64,000 bases of DNA from Streptomyces lunaelactis (GTDB lineage Bacteria; Actinomycetota; Actinomycetes; Streptomycetales; Streptomycetaceae), in the NCBI RefSeq assembly GCF_003054555.1, contig NZ_CP026304.1:6572001-6636000 (forward strand), in the 5' to 3' direction. The position numbers and the translations under genes were made by a program. The notes under the pieces were generated by a model. That model searched no databases, had not been told where the DNA came from, and worked only from the letters and a program-made list of their open reading frames with translations. Shown one piece after another: positions 26,123 to 35,497 of this stretch; position 1 is the first letter of the stretch, and each line of letters begins with the position of its first letter.

Positions 26123-27127
26123 GTGCGTACGCGTCATGTCTTCCACGCCGTCGATTCGCACACCGAGGGCATGCCCACGCGGGTGATCACGGGTGGCGTC
26201 GGTGTGATCCCCGGCGCCACCATGGCCGAGCGCAGGCTCCACTTCATCGAGCACCTCGACCACATCCGGACGCTCCTGATGTACGAGCCGCGCGGACACT
26301 CCGCCATGAGCGGCGCCATCCTCCAGCCGCCCACCCGCGCCGACGCCGACTTCGGCGTCCTCTACATCGAGGTCTCCGGGCTGCTGCCGATGTGCGGGCA
26401 CGGCACCATCGGGGTCGCCACCGTCCTCGTCGAGACGGGCATGGTGCCCGTGACCGAGCCGATCACACCGGTGCGGCTCGACACACCGGCCGGCCTTGTC
26501 ACCGTCGACGTACGCGTACAGGACGGTGCGGCGAAGTCGGTCACGTTCACCAACGTGCCCGCGTTCTGTGCCGGCCTGGAACGCAAGGTGGACGTCCCGG
26601 GGTACGGGAGCGTCACCTACGACCTCGCCTTCGGCGGCAACTACTACGCCTTCGTCGAACTCGGCGCGTTGGGGCTGCCGTTCGACCGCGCACGCAAGGA
26701 CGACCTGCTGGCCGCAGGGCTGGCCGTCATGGATGCCATCAACGCGTCCGCGGACCGGCCCGTCCACCCCGAGCAACCGGAGATCGCCGGGGTCAAGCAC
26801 GTCTATCTGGCCGCCCCCGGCTCGGACGCCCACCACTCGCGGCACGCGATGGCCATTCACCCGGGCTGGTTCGACCGCTCGCCCTGCGGCACCGGCACCT
26901 CGGCACGGATGGCACAGCTGCACGCCCGCGGTGAACTGCCCCTGGACCGTGACTTCGTCAACGAGTCCTTCATCGGGACCAGCTTCACCGGCCGACTGGT
27001 CGCCGAAACGGAGGTCGGCGGGCTGCCCGCCGTGGTACCGACCGTCACCGGCCGCGCCTGGATCACCGGCACCGCCCAGTACTTCCTCGACCCGGACGAC
27101 CCCTTCCCCGGAGGATTCCTCCTGTGA
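26123..27127 (+). CDS. 4-hydroxyproline 2-epimerase (proline racemase family)
   Basis: 334-residue proline-racemase-family protein. Both catalytic cysteines are present: LPMCGHGTIG (about 92-101) and SPCGTGTSARM (about 258-268), the pattern of 4-hydroxyproline epimerases and proline racemases, not of trans-3-Hyp dehydratases, which replace the second pair member. It should convert trans-4-hydroxy-L-proline to cis-4-hydroxy-D-proline, the substrate of the upstream dehydrogenase. The GTG at 26123 follows AAAGGA by seven bases. It overlaps the next gene as GTGA. Confidence 0.9.
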   Translation: MRTRHVFHAVDSHTEGMPTRVITGGVGVIPGATMAERRLHFIEHLDHIRTLLMYEPRGHSAMSGAILQPPTRADADFGVLYIEVSGLLPMCGHGTIGVATVLVETGMVPVTEPITPVRLDTPAGLVTVDVRVQDGAAKSVTFTNVPAFCAGLERKVDVPGYGSVTYDLAFGGNYYAFVELGALGLPFDRARKDDLLAAGLAVMDAINASADRPVHPEQPEIAGVKHVYLAAPGSDAHHSRHAMAIHPGWFDRSPCGTGTSARMAQLHARGELPLDRDFVNESFIGTSFTGRLVAETEVGGLPAVVPTVTGRAWITGTAQYFLDPDDPFPGGFLL

Positions 27128-28506
27128 CCACCACCGTACCTTCCGTCACCTCCCGCAATCCGGCCGATCCTTCCGACGTGCTCGTGCAGATACCGGCCCC
27201 CGGAGCCTTCGCCACGGTGGATGCCGTCGAGCGGGCCCGCGCGGCCCAGCCCGGCTGGCTGATCGGCGGTGCTGCCGCCCGTTCGGCCGCCCTGGGCGCG
27301 GTCGCCGCCGCCATCGAGGCGGCTGCGGACGAACTGTCCGCCCTCGCTGTACGTGAGGTCGGCAAGCCGCTCGCCGAGGCGCGCGCCGAGGTCGCCAGGA
27401 CCGTCGCGATCTGGAGATACCACGCCCAGGCCCCCTACGAACCCACCGGCACCGTCCACGAAACCGCCGTCGGCCCGGGCCTGCTCCTGACCCGCCGCCG
27501 TCCATATGGTGTCGCCGGCCTCATCACCCCCTGGAACTTTCCGTTCGCCATTCCGAGTTGGAAGGCGGCTCCGGCGCTCGCCGCGGGCAACACGGTGGTC
27601 CTCAAGCCCGCCCCCGAGGCGACGGCCTGCGCCCAACGCCTCGCCTCCATCGTCGAGCAGATCCTGCCGGCTGAGGTGTTCACCGTGCTGCCCGGCGGAG
27701 CGACCGAGGGCAACGCACTCGTCTTCGCCGCAGATGTCGTCTCCTTCACCGGCTCGACGACCGTCGGCCAGGCGGTCGCGCGTGCCGCCACGGCCCGGGG
27801 TATCCCGGTCCAGGCCGAGATGGGTGGCCTGAACGCGGCCATCGTCCTCCCGGACGCGGACATCGAGCAGGCCGCGGTCCACATCGCCGCCTCGATCGCC
27901 GGATACGCGGGCCAGAAGTGCACGGCCACCAGTCGTGTGATCGCGGTCGGCGCGGCCATCGACCCCCTGCGTGATGCGCTCTCGGAGGCCCTGCGCTCGG
28001 TGTCGGTCGGTGACCCGGCCGACCCGGCCACCGCGTGCGGGCCGCTCATCGACGAACATGCTCGCGATCAGGTCAGCAGTGCCTGGGGCGGGCTCTCGGT
28101 ACTCACGGGCGGAACCGTGCCCGACCTCCCCGGCTGGTACGCGGCCCCGACGCTGGTCGAGAAGGTGCCCCCGGGTCACCGGCTGCTGCGCGAGGAGGTC
28201 TTCGGCCCGGTCGCGGCCCTGCTGCCCGCCGACGATCTCGCCCACGCGGTACGGATCACCAACCTGGTCCCGTACGGCCTGGTCACCTCGGTCCACTCCG
28301 CCGGCCTGGACGCGGTCCTGCACGGGCTGGACCAGCTCGACACCGGAATGATCAGGGTCAACGCCCCGTCCACCGGCGTCGACTTCCATCTGCCGTTCGG
28401 CGGCGCCAAGGCATCCAGCCACGGACCGCGGGAGCAGGGCCGCGCCGCCCTGGAGTTCTACACCTCCAGCCGTACATACACCCTGTCACCTGCAGGAACC
28501 ATGTGA
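27124..28506 (+). CDS. Aldehyde dehydrogenase, probable 2-oxoglutarate-semialdehyde dehydrogenase
   Basis: 460-residue NAD(P)-dependent aldehyde dehydrogenase. Signature segments: TPWNFPFAIPSWKAAPAL, FTGSTTVGQAV, glutamate in EMGGLNAAIV, nucleophile cysteine in GQKCTATSR and EEVFGPVAAL. It would oxidise 2-oxoglutarate semialdehyde to 2-oxoglutarate, the last pathway step. The GTG start at 27124 overlaps the epimerase stop. Its stop codon lies inside the operator-like sequence that precedes the GntR gene. Confidence 0.9.
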   Translation: MTTTVPSVTSRNPADPSDVLVQIPAPGAFATVDAVERARAAQPGWLIGGAAARSAALGAVAAAIEAAADELSALAVREVGKPLAEARAEVARTVAIWRYHAQAPYEPTGTVHETAVGPGLLLTRRRPYGVAGLITPWNFPFAIPSWKAAPALAAGNTVVLKPAPEATACAQRLASIVEQILPAEVFTVLPGGATEGNALVFAADVVSFTGSTTVGQAVARAATARGIPVQAEMGGLNAAIVLPDADIEQAAVHIAASIAGYAGQKCTATSRVIAVGAAIDPLRDALSEALRSVSVGDPADPATACGPLIDEHARDQVSSAWGGLSVLTGGTVPDLPGWYAAPTLVEKVPPGHRLLREEVFGPVAALLPADDLAHAVRITNLVPYGLVTSVHSAGLDAVLHGLDQLDTGMIRVNAPSTGVDFHLPFGGAKASSHGPREQGRAALEFYTSSRTYTLSPAGTM

Positions 28507-28516
28507 CATTGTAAGC
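28501..28516. promoter_or_regulatory. Degenerate operator before the GntR gene
   Basis: ATGTGA-CATT-GTAAGC: left arm and spacer identical to the regulon palindrome, right arm degraded. It overlaps the stop codon of the aldehyde dehydrogenase and lies about 40 bases before the regulator start, so autoregulation is possible but weaker binding is expected. Confidence 0.45.
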
Positions 28517-28553
28517 TGGCGATCCGCTTTGGCATGAAGGGATCACCACCGCT

Positions 28554-29240
28554 ATGGGGCACCTGAAGCATCGCGATCTGAACGCTACCCGGGAGCGGCT
28601 GCGCGACCAGGTCGCCCACGCTCTGCGGGCCGCCCTGATCTCCGGTGAGCTGCTGCCCGGTGAGGTGTACTCCGCGCCGGTCCTTGCCGAGGACTTCGGG
28701 ATCTCCGCCACGCCGGTGCGCGAGGCGATGCTCGACCTGGCTCGCGAGGGCCTGGTCGAGCCCGTCCGCAACAAAGGCTTCCGGGTCACCGAAGTCAAAG
28801 AGCACGACCTCGACCAGTACACCGAGATCCGCGCGCTCATCGAGGTCCCCACGATCGGCCGGATCACCCGCTCCACCCCCCGTGAGGAGTTGGAAGCGCT
28901 GCGGCCGGTCGCCGAGGAGATCGTGCGAGCCGCGCGCGACCACGACCTCATCGGCTACCTGGAGGCGGACCGGCAGTTCCACCTCTCGCTGCTCGCCCTC
29001 TCCGGTAACGAGAGACTCGTCGAAACCGTCGGTGACCTGCGCAAGCGCTCGCGCCTGTACGGGCTCACAACCCTGGACGAGCGAGGCGAGCTGATCCCGT
29101 CTGCCGAGGAGCACCTGGAACTCCTCGACCTGATGCTTGCGGGCGATGCGAGGGGCGCGGAGAAGTGCATGGCCAAGCACCTCGGGCATGTCCGCTCGCT
29201 CTGGGCCAAGGGCGGGACCGCGGCGAAATCCGGCAGGTAG
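28554..29240 (+). CDS. GntR-family regulator, FCD subfamily (likely Hyp regulon repressor)
   Basis: 228 residues. A winged-helix domain (about 10-75) with VAHALRAALISGELLPGEVY and the recognition part FGISATPVREAMLDLAREG, then an all-helical FCD ligand-binding domain (about 85-205) with DRQFHLSLLALSGNERLV and a late EEHLELLDLMLAGD whose His/Asp residues resemble the metal-binding set. GAAGGGA lies about 12 bases before ATG 28554. FCD regulators commonly bind short palindromes and respond to small carboxylates or amino acids. The gene sits right after the Hyp catabolic genes and near the shared palindrome, so it is the best candidate to bind ATGTGA-N4-TCACAT. Confidence 0.88.
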   Translation: MGHLKHRDLNATRERLRDQVAHALRAALISGELLPGEVYSAPVLAEDFGISATPVREAMLDLAREGLVEPVRNKGFRVTEVKEHDLDQYTEIRALIEVPTIGRITRSTPREELEALRPVAEEIVRAARDHDLIGYLEADRQFHLSLLALSGNERLVETVGDLRKRSRLYGLTTLDERGELIPSAEEHLELLDLMLAGDARGAEKCMAKHLGHVRSLWAKGGTAAKSGR

Positions 29241-29530
29241 CGGCCCGGTCGAGGCGGACCGCAGCCCAAGGCGGCGGCCAGGGCCCGATCGCGGCATCCC
29301 GCTCAAGTGGCAAAGGCGGCGGGGCCCGGCGTTTCGCCCAGTCGTCGCGGGCTCGCTCCCATCCGTCGCATCCATCGGGTGGCGGGGCGTGAGGCGGCCT
29401 CGACCGATTGCGTGTCACCCACACGCGCGTTCGGAGTGGCGCAGCCACGAATACGGGGTCTCTCTGGTTGCAGTGGTCAGTTCCGGTATCGGGTGACCCA
29501 CGGACGCGGAGAGAAAGCGAGCGGCCGCCT

Positions 29531-30199
29531 ATGGCGAGAAGACATCAGGCGCTGCGTACTCCACGGGCCGCGGGCCTGGTGGGCATCATCTTCGCTCTGC
29601 TGCTCGGCGCCTGCATCATTCTGGTCCGCCTGACGCTGCCTGGCGACCCGGGTGATGTGAGCGGCGACTGGTTCTCCGACGCCTCGCGTCGGCGCACGGT
29701 GCAGACGGCGCTCGGCCTTGTCCCGTTCGCGGGCATCTTCTTCCTGTGGTTCATGGGCGCTGTACGCGCACGTATCGGGGATGCGGAGGACAAGTTCGTC
29801 GCCACTGTCTTCCTGGGCAGCGGTCTGCTCTTCGTGGCGACCCTCTTCGGTGCTGCGGCGGCAGCGGGAAGCCTGCTGGCCTCGGCGGGTGTGTCGGGGG
29901 CCGGCTCCGGGCAGCAACTGCAGTCCTTCGGCCAGCACTTCACCTACGGCCTTCTGACGACCTATTCGATGCGCATGGCAGCGGTGTTCGCCCTGTCGAC
30001 CTCCTCCATCGGGCACCAGCTCGGAGTCTTTCCCCGATGGCTGTCCCTCCTGGGCTATCTCGTCGCCCTGACACTGCTCTTTGTGACGGACAGCATCGCC
30101 TGGTCGGAGCTGGTCTTCCCGCTGTGGGCCCTGGTTGTCAGCCTGCACATCCTTGTGGCCGGTCTGCGCCGGCCGTCCGCATCGGCCTCCTCGTCATGA
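29531..30199 (+). CDS. Conserved-looking six-helix membrane protein
   Basis: 222 residues with about six hydrophobic helices (for example GLVGIIFALLLGACIILV, TALGLVPFAGIFFLWFMG, FVATVFLGSGLLFVATLF and a C-terminal LVFPLWALVVSLHILVAGL). No catalytic motif seen. ATG 29531 is chosen because the first helix follows directly; GGAGAGAAAG lies somewhat far upstream. Function unknown. It does not overlap neighbours and may not belong to the Hyp genes. Confidence 0.7.
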   Translation: MARRHQALRTPRAAGLVGIIFALLLGACIILVRLTLPGDPGDVSGDWFSDASRRRTVQTALGLVPFAGIFFLWFMGAVRARIGDAEDKFVATVFLGSGLLFVATLFGAAAAAGSLLASAGVSGAGSGQQLQSFGQHFTYGLLTTYSMRMAAVFALSTSSIGHQLGVFPRWLSLLGYLVALTLLFVTDSIAWSELVFPLWALVVSLHILVAGLRRPSASASSS

Positions 30200-30311
30200 C
30201 GCGCTGTTCCCTGGCGTTGCGGGCCCATGACGCTTCTGGCCCGTCTGTGCTCGCGACAACACGACAACACCCGCAGGCTGAGGCATAGAACCGCTGGAAG
30301 GGCGCTCCTTG

Positions 30312-30557
30312 ATGAGGCTTGTCGTCGATCTGAACCGCTGCCAGGGATATGCGCAATGCGCGTTCCTCGCACCCGATGTCTTCGCCATGCACGGCGACGA
30401 GGCACTGCTGTACAACCCGCAGGCCGACGCCGAGCAGAGTGAGCCCCTGGCGCGTGCCGTGGCCGCGTGCCCCGTCCAGGCCATCCTCGTGGAGGGCCTG
30501 GACGAAACGGCCGGTGTGCCCACCGCGCCCGGTGAGGAGGCATCCCGTGGACGGTGA
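30312..30557 (+). CDS. Single-cluster ferredoxin, P450-type
   Basis: 81-residue ferredoxin. Cluster ligands CQGYAQC near the N-terminus and CPVQAI near the middle; the second position of the usual CxxCxxC is Y-A, so a [3Fe-4S] cluster is likely, as in actinomycete P450 partners. ATG 30312 is preferred, but a TTG at 30309 is also possible. It overlaps the reductase by 11 bases. Confidence 0.87.
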   Translation: MRLVVDLNRCQGYAQCAFLAPDVFAMHGDEALLYNPQADAEQSEPLARAVAACPVQAILVEGLDETAGVPTAPGEEASRGR

Positions 30558-31938
30558 CCGCCAGCTGGAATGGTTGAGGCGCGAGGGACGGATCGTGATC
30601 GTCGGCGCCTCACTGGCCGGCTTGCGGGCCGCGGAGACGCTGCGGGACGAGGGCTTCGCCGGTTCGCTCACGCTGATTGGCGACGAGCCGTACGAGCCGT
30701 ACGACCGGCCGCCCCTGTCCAAGCAGGTCCTGCTGGGGAAGGCGGCCGCCGACCGCACCGCGCTTCCCCGGCGACGGGACCTCGACGCGCAGTGGCGCCT
30801 CGGGGTCGCGGCCACCGGTCTCGACCTGGCGGCGAGGCACGTGCAACTCGCCGACGGCGACGAGGTGGCGTACGACCGGCTGCTGATCGCGACCGGTGTG
30901 CGGGCCCGTCCGTGGCCGAACGAGAGCGAGGCGGAGCTCGACGGGGTCTTCGTCCTGCGCACCCGCGACGACGCGGCCCGGCTGCACAGCCGGCTCGCAC
31001 GGGGTCCACGCCGGGTGCTCGTGATCGGCGCGGGATTCACCGGCTCGGAGATCGCCTCCGCCTGCCGGGAGCGGGGAATTGCGGTCACCGTCGCGGAACG
31101 CGCCGCCGCGCCGCTGGTCGGTGCCCTCGGCGGTGTGATCGGCGATGTGGCCGCACAGATGCAGCGCGAACAGGGCGTGGACCTGCGCTGCGGTGTCATG
31201 GTCACCTCGCTGGAGGGTGACTCCGCAGGGCGCGTGCGCTCCGCCCACCTGTCCGACGGCGCCGAGGTCGAGGCGGACATCGTGGTCGTCTCGCTCGGCT
31301 CGACCCGCAACACGGAATGGCTGGCCGGATCCGGGCTGGGTGCGGGCCCCCGTGGCATCGCGTGCGACGCGGGATGCCGGGCCTTCGACATCCAGGGCCT
31401 TGTGACCGACGACGTCTTCGTCGCCGGCGACGTGGCGAGGTCCCCGCACCCGCTGTTCGGGTACCAGTTCCTGTCCCTGGAGCACTGGGGCAACGCCGTC
31501 TCGCAGGCCGAGACCGCCGCGCACAACATGGTCAGCGCCGGCGCGGACCGCCGCCCGCACATGTGGGTGCCGGCCTTCTGGTCCTCCCAGTTCGGGGTGA
31601 ACATCAAATCGGTCGGGGTGCCGTCCATGGGCGAGGAGATCCTCATCAGTCAGGGTGCGCTGGCGGAGCGCAAGTTCACGGGAGTGTACGGATACCAGGG
31701 ACGCGTCATCGGCGCCGTCAGCTTCGACAACTCGCGGTGGCTGCCGTTCTACCAGCGGCTGATCGAGTCGACCGCGCCGTTCCCGCCGCCGTTCCCGACC
31801 CTGGACAGGCGCTCCGACGGACAGCGCTCGCTCCCGGCCGATTTCCCCGACCCCTCCGTGCCCACCCACGGCCCGACCGTCACCGTCAGCGGCTACTCGC
31901 CCGCCGACCGGCGGATGGTCTTCACCCCCAGCCGATGA
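30547..31938 (+). CDS. NAD(P)H:ferredoxin reductase (FAD-dependent)
   Basis: 463-residue oxidoreductase. FAD motif IVIVGASLAGLRAAETLR, the EPYEPYDRPPLSKQVL segment typical of ferredoxin/rubredoxin reductases in oxygenase systems, NAD motif VLVIGAGFTGSEIASACR and C-terminal FAD contact DDVFVAGDVAR. The GTG at 30547 has GAGGAGG about six bases upstream and overlaps the ferredoxin stop. It should reduce the adjacent ferredoxin for the P450 downstream. Confidence 0.88.
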   Translation: MDGDRQLEWLRREGRIVIVGASLAGLRAAETLRDEGFAGSLTLIGDEPYEPYDRPPLSKQVLLGKAAADRTALPRRRDLDAQWRLGVAATGLDLAARHVQLADGDEVAYDRLLIATGVRARPWPNESEAELDGVFVLRTRDDAARLHSRLARGPRRVLVIGAGFTGSEIASACRERGIAVTVAERAAAPLVGALGGVIGDVAAQMQREQGVDLRCGVMVTSLEGDSAGRVRSAHLSDGAEVEADIVVVSLGSTRNTEWLAGSGLGAGPRGIACDAGCRAFDIQGLVTDDVFVAGDVARSPHPLFGYQFLSLEHWGNAVSQAETAAHNMVSAGADRRPHMWVPAFWSSQFGVNIKSVGVPSMGEEILISQGALAERKFTGVYGYQGRVIGAVSFDNSRWLPFYQRLIESTAPFPPPFPTLDRRSDGQRSLPADFPDPSVPTHGPTVTVSGYSPADRRMVFTPSR

Positions 31939-32080
31939 CGACCGCGAGCCGTCCGACGACCGCGGGCCGTCCGACGGCGGCCCCTCCCGTCCGGGTCCGT
32001 CCGGGGCCGGACCACTCCACCGCCCGAGCCGTCTCCGGCGACGCCTCCACGGCCGGCGCCCACGCCCACAAGGACCCGTC

Positions 32081-33310
32081 ATGACGTCACTCCTGCGGCA
32101 GATCACCGACTATTCCAACCGCGCCAACCCCTACCCCCTCTACGCGGAGCTCCGAAAGACGCCGGTGGCCCACGACGAGGACGGCCCGTACGTCATCAGC
32201 ACCTACCACGAGATCGAGAGCCTGCTGCACGATCCGCGGATCAGCTCCGAGGCCCGCAATCTCTCCGCGCCGGTGGCCGACGAGCTGCAGCAGCCGGAGC
32301 AGGAGACGAGCCTGCCGCCCGGCTTCCTGCGGCTCGACCCCCCGGAGCACGACCGGATGCGCCGTATGACCAACCGCCCCTTCGGGCCGCCGCACAGCCC
32401 CCGGCGCGTCGAGGGCATGCGCCCGGAACTGGGTGAGATCGTCTCCGGTCTCATCGACGGTCTCGCGAACGACGGCGGCATCGACCTGGTCGACCAGTTC
32501 TCCTACCCCTTCCCCGTCACGGTGATCTGCCGACTGCTCGGTGTGCCGCGTGAGGACGAGGCACGCTTCCACACCTGGGCCGACACCCTCGCCGCCAGCC
32601 TGGATCCCGCCCCGAGCGAGGACCTCGCCGAGCGGGACCGCATCGCGAAGGAGGCCAGGACGCAACTGGGCATGTACCTGGCCGGGCTGATCGAGGAGCG
32701 GCGCAAGTCGCCGCGTGACGACATGCTCTCCGCACTGGTCAACGGTGGTGGACCGGACGGAGCCATGACGACGATGGAGGTGCTCAGCACCGCGGCCCTG
32801 CTGCTGATCGCAGGCCATGAGACGACGGTCAACCTGATCACCAACGGGATGCTCACCCTGCTGCGCCACCCCGATGTCCTTCAGCGCCTGCGGGACGAGC
32901 CGCGCCTGGCCGTGCCGATCGTGGAGGAACTGCTGCGCTACGAACCGCCGGTGCAGTTGCTGCCGCAGCGCACACCGATCGCCGACATCGAGGTCCGCGG
33001 TGTCACCATCCCCAAGGGATCGTCGTTGTGGCTGGTTCTGGCGTCGGGCAACCGCGACCCGCAACGCTTCGAGGACCCCGACCGCTTCGACCCGGACCGG
33101 AAGGACATCCAGCACCTGGGACTCGGCAGCGGTATCCACAGCTGCTTCGGCGCGCCGCTGGCCCGCCTCGAGGCCCAGATCGCCCTGTCCGAACTCGCCC
33201 GCAGGCTCGACAATCCCCGCCTGGTGGAAGATCCTCCGCCGTATCGCCACAACGCAGTCCTGCGGGGACCCCGCCATCTGAACATCGAGTTCGACGGCCT
33301 GCGCGCGTAG
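32081..33310 (+). CDS. Cytochrome P450
   Basis: 409-residue bacterial soluble P450. I-helix oxygen-binding AGHETT (244-249), ExxR in the K-helix, heme ligand Cys355 in GIHSCFGAPLAR. It starts ATG 32081 with AAGGAC upstream, about 140 bases after the reductase; the short gap holds no gene. Together with the ferredoxin and reductase it forms a complete three-component monooxygenase. The substrate cannot be predicted. The position next to Hyp and collagenase genes may be chance. Confidence 0.92.
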   Translation: MTSLLRQITDYSNRANPYPLYAELRKTPVAHDEDGPYVISTYHEIESLLHDPRISSEARNLSAPVADELQQPEQETSLPPGFLRLDPPEHDRMRRMTNRPFGPPHSPRRVEGMRPELGEIVSGLIDGLANDGGIDLVDQFSYPFPVTVICRLLGVPREDEARFHTWADTLAASLDPAPSEDLAERDRIAKEARTQLGMYLAGLIEERRKSPRDDMLSALVNGGGPDGAMTTMEVLSTAALLLIAGHETTVNLITNGMLTLLRHPDVLQRLRDEPRLAVPIVEELLRYEPPVQLLPQRTPIADIEVRGVTIPKGSSLWLVLASGNRDPQRFEDPDRFDPDRKDIQHLGLGSGIHSCFGAPLARLEAQIALSELARRLDNPRLVEDPPPYRHNAVLRGPRHLNIEFDGLRA

Positions 33311-33330
33311 GCCCTGTCCGGCCGAGCGGA

Positions 33331-33367
33331 CCGGTGCCCCACCCGCTTGTGGCGAATGGGGCACCGG
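33331..33367. terminator. Bidirectional hairpin between P450 and collagenase
   Basis: Perfect 11-bp arms CCGGTGCCCCA / TGGGGCACCGG with a 15-base loop, 21 bases after the P450 stop and about 100 bases after the stop of the convergent collagenase gene. Confidence 0.7.
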
Positions 33368-33465
33368 GATCGCCTGTCAGCACTCGGTCGTGACCGAGAC
33401 CTGGCCGAAGCCATGGGCGGTGTGCGGGCTGAGGCAGACGTGCTCTGCCCGGGGCCGCTGGACTG

Positions 33466-35403
33466 TCACCGTTTCTTGACGGCGCCGCAGTCGCCGGCGG
33501 CGCACTTGCTCAGCCAGCTTGCGAAATCGGCGTCGTAATTGGTGCCGATGGTGCTGGTGAGCAGGGTGCGGGCGGCGTTCCAGTTGCCGGTGCGGTAGTG
33601 GCCGAGCAGGGTGGTCACGTCCTGGGGGTGAGACTGGATCAGGTAGCGGACGGCCAGGTAGCCCCACTGGTAGATCCGGGTGGTGTCGGAGTTGTCGTAG
33701 GTGGTGTCGACGAGCTGGCTGAGCTTGTAGGTGTTCTTGCCCGCCTCGGTGATCGCCTTGTCGTAGGTGACGTTGCGGTACGAGTAGGAGATGTACTCGG
33801 CGAAGCCCTCCACCCACATCACCGTCGGGGTGGTCATCCCCGCTTCGAAGTCGCCGTACATGTCGAAGCGGCCGTCGAGGTAGTGGGTGTACTCGTGGTT
33901 GAGGTTCCAGATCTGGAAGTCGGGGCGCAGCCACTCCGCCTCGTAGGCGATGAAGCGCGGCAGGTTCCCGGCCTGGGCCGGGTCGCCTTCCAAGTACATG
34001 CCGCCGTTGTCGGTGGAGATGCCGTAGAGGACCCCGGCGTAGGTCTTGTAGTCGGTGCTGGAGTCGAAGGCGACCACTTCGAGGGTGGTGTTGTTGTCGT
34101 CCTTGACCGGCCCGCTGTCCTTGACGATGCCGTGGAAGTAGGTGTCCTGCTTGAGGAGGCTGTCGCAGCTGGCCGACAACTCGGTGTCGGTCATCTGCTG
34201 GGCGAGGATCTTCAGGCTCGGACCGCAGGTGTGCTTGACCTTCAGCACGGCGTCGCGCACCCGGTTCTGCAGGTCGCAGGTGCCGTAGGAGGAGCAGTTG
34301 GCCTTGTCGAACTCGTCCGTCATCTCGGCCACGCCGACCCAGAGCGCGGCGGTGCGGCCGGTGATTTCGCTGCGGTCGAGCAGTTGCTTGGCCAGCGGGC
34401 TGACGGTGGGCTGGAGCACCGAGTGCTGCAGGAAGCGTCCCAGTTCACGCCCGGCGTTGCTGGTCAGGTAGGCCTTGTCGGTGCCGAGCAGGTCGTCGTG
34501 GGTGACGGCGAAGTCGCGAAGTACGGTCAGGATGCTCGGGTCGGCCTGCACGGCGGACACGAACTCCGGAAACTGGTGGCCGCGGAACAGGATGGTGTAG
34601 GTGTTGTTGACCGCCGCGAGCATCGACCAGGAGCCGTCGTACGAGGAGTCGTAGTCGGTGAGCAGGCGCTTGACCACGCTGAGGTAGCGGGCGTTCTCCC
34701 CAGCGCTGTCGACCAGGGTGACCGCCTCGGACAGGATGGCGCCGTTGCCGTCGTTGACGTCGAAGGCGCGGGGCGAGGCGTAGAAGGCATCCAGGCTGCC
34801 CTGGATGGCGCTCTTCAGCGCCGGGCCGTAGTCGCCGACGGTTGCCGGCTGATTCCACTGCACGTAGTACCCGGCACGCAGGTACAGCACGACCTGGGCG
34901 GCCGAAGTGCTGTTGTCGCCAGGGTAGTTGGCGGCTGTTTCGCGCAGTGCGTCCGCCACCGTGACCATCTGTTCCTCACGGAAGAGGTCCTTGGCGTTCG
35001 AACCGGTCACGTTGAAGAACGTGTTGATACAGGTGGTTTCCGAGTCCTTGATCTGCGCGATCAGGGCGCTGCCGGTCTTCGAGGTGAAGTCGCTGACGTT
35101 GCAGTCCGCCGCGGCCCTCGGTGCGGCCTTGGTGCGCCGAACGGCATCCAAGGTACTGCGGAGCGGGGGGCGGTCGGCCGCGTCCGCGGTCTGCTTCATC
35201 GCCCGCGCGGCGTCGGGGGCGAGCGCGGTGGCATCCGAGGTGGGGGTGGCCGGCTGCGGGGCGGGGGCCGACGTCGGCTTGAGGGCCTTGGCCCCGACTG
35301 GGGTGGCCTGCCCGGTGGGGGTGAGCAGGGTGAGACCCAGGCAGGCGATCAGGGCGGCTATCAGTAGGCGAGCGAACGCTCTTGTTGTGGGGGAACTGCG
35401 CAT
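33466..35403 (-). CDS. Secreted M9-family collagenase
   Basis: 645-residue exported protease. Signal peptide with LLIAALIACLGLTLL core, a Pro/Thr-rich linker, an M9 N-terminal activator-like region, then the gluzincin zinc site HEYTH (503-507) with third ligand E532 in WVEGFAEY, characteristic of M9 bacterial collagenases. The protein ends about 110 residues after the zinc site: there are no PKD or collagen-binding domains, so it is a minimal collagenase unit. ATG 35403 has GGAGG eight bases upstream; the frame to 35517 would start inside the promoter. It should cleave collagen outside the cell and is the logical supplier of Pro/Hyp peptides. Confidence 0.9.
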   Translation of the reverse strand: MRSSPTTRAFARLLIAALIACLGLTLLTPTGQATPVGAKALKPTSAPAPQPATPTSDATALAPDAARAMKQTADAADRPPLRSTLDAVRRTKAAPRAAADCNVSDFTSKTGSALIAQIKDSETTCINTFFNVTGSNAKDLFREEQMVTVADALRETAANYPGDNSTSAAQVVLYLRAGYYVQWNQPATVGDYGPALKSAIQGSLDAFYASPRAFDVNDGNGAILSEAVTLVDSAGENARYLSVVKRLLTDYDSSYDGSWSMLAAVNNTYTILFRGHQFPEFVSAVQADPSILTVLRDFAVTHDDLLGTDKAYLTSNAGRELGRFLQHSVLQPTVSPLAKQLLDRSEITGRTAALWVGVAEMTDEFDKANCSSYGTCDLQNRVRDAVLKVKHTCGPSLKILAQQMTDTELSASCDSLLKQDTYFHGIVKDSGPVKDDNNTTLEVVAFDSSTDYKTYAGVLYGISTDNGGMYLEGDPAQAGNLPRFIAYEAEWLRPDFQIWNLNHEYTHYLDGRFDMYGDFEAGMTTPTVMWVEGFAEYISYSYRNVTYDKAITEAGKNTYKLSQLVDTTYDNSDTTRIYQWGYLAVRYLIQSHPQDVTTLLGHYRTGNWNAARTLLTSTIGTNYDADFASWLSKCAAGDCGAVKKR

Positions 35404-35497
35404 GAGGGTGGCCTCCAGGCCGGTCGGCGGTGTGGGGTCCGCGGACCGTGGTGACAGCGGGAGTTGGACATTCCCAGAGCTGTCATGCCCACGGAAA

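Noticed and set aside
26857..28422. 521-codon minus-strand open frame
   Set aside because: Antisense to the epimerase and aldehyde dehydrogenase, which have complete catalytic motifs.
30312..33310. Part of a natural-product gene cluster
   Set aside because: No polyketide, NRPS, terpene or RiPP core gene is near the P450 trio.
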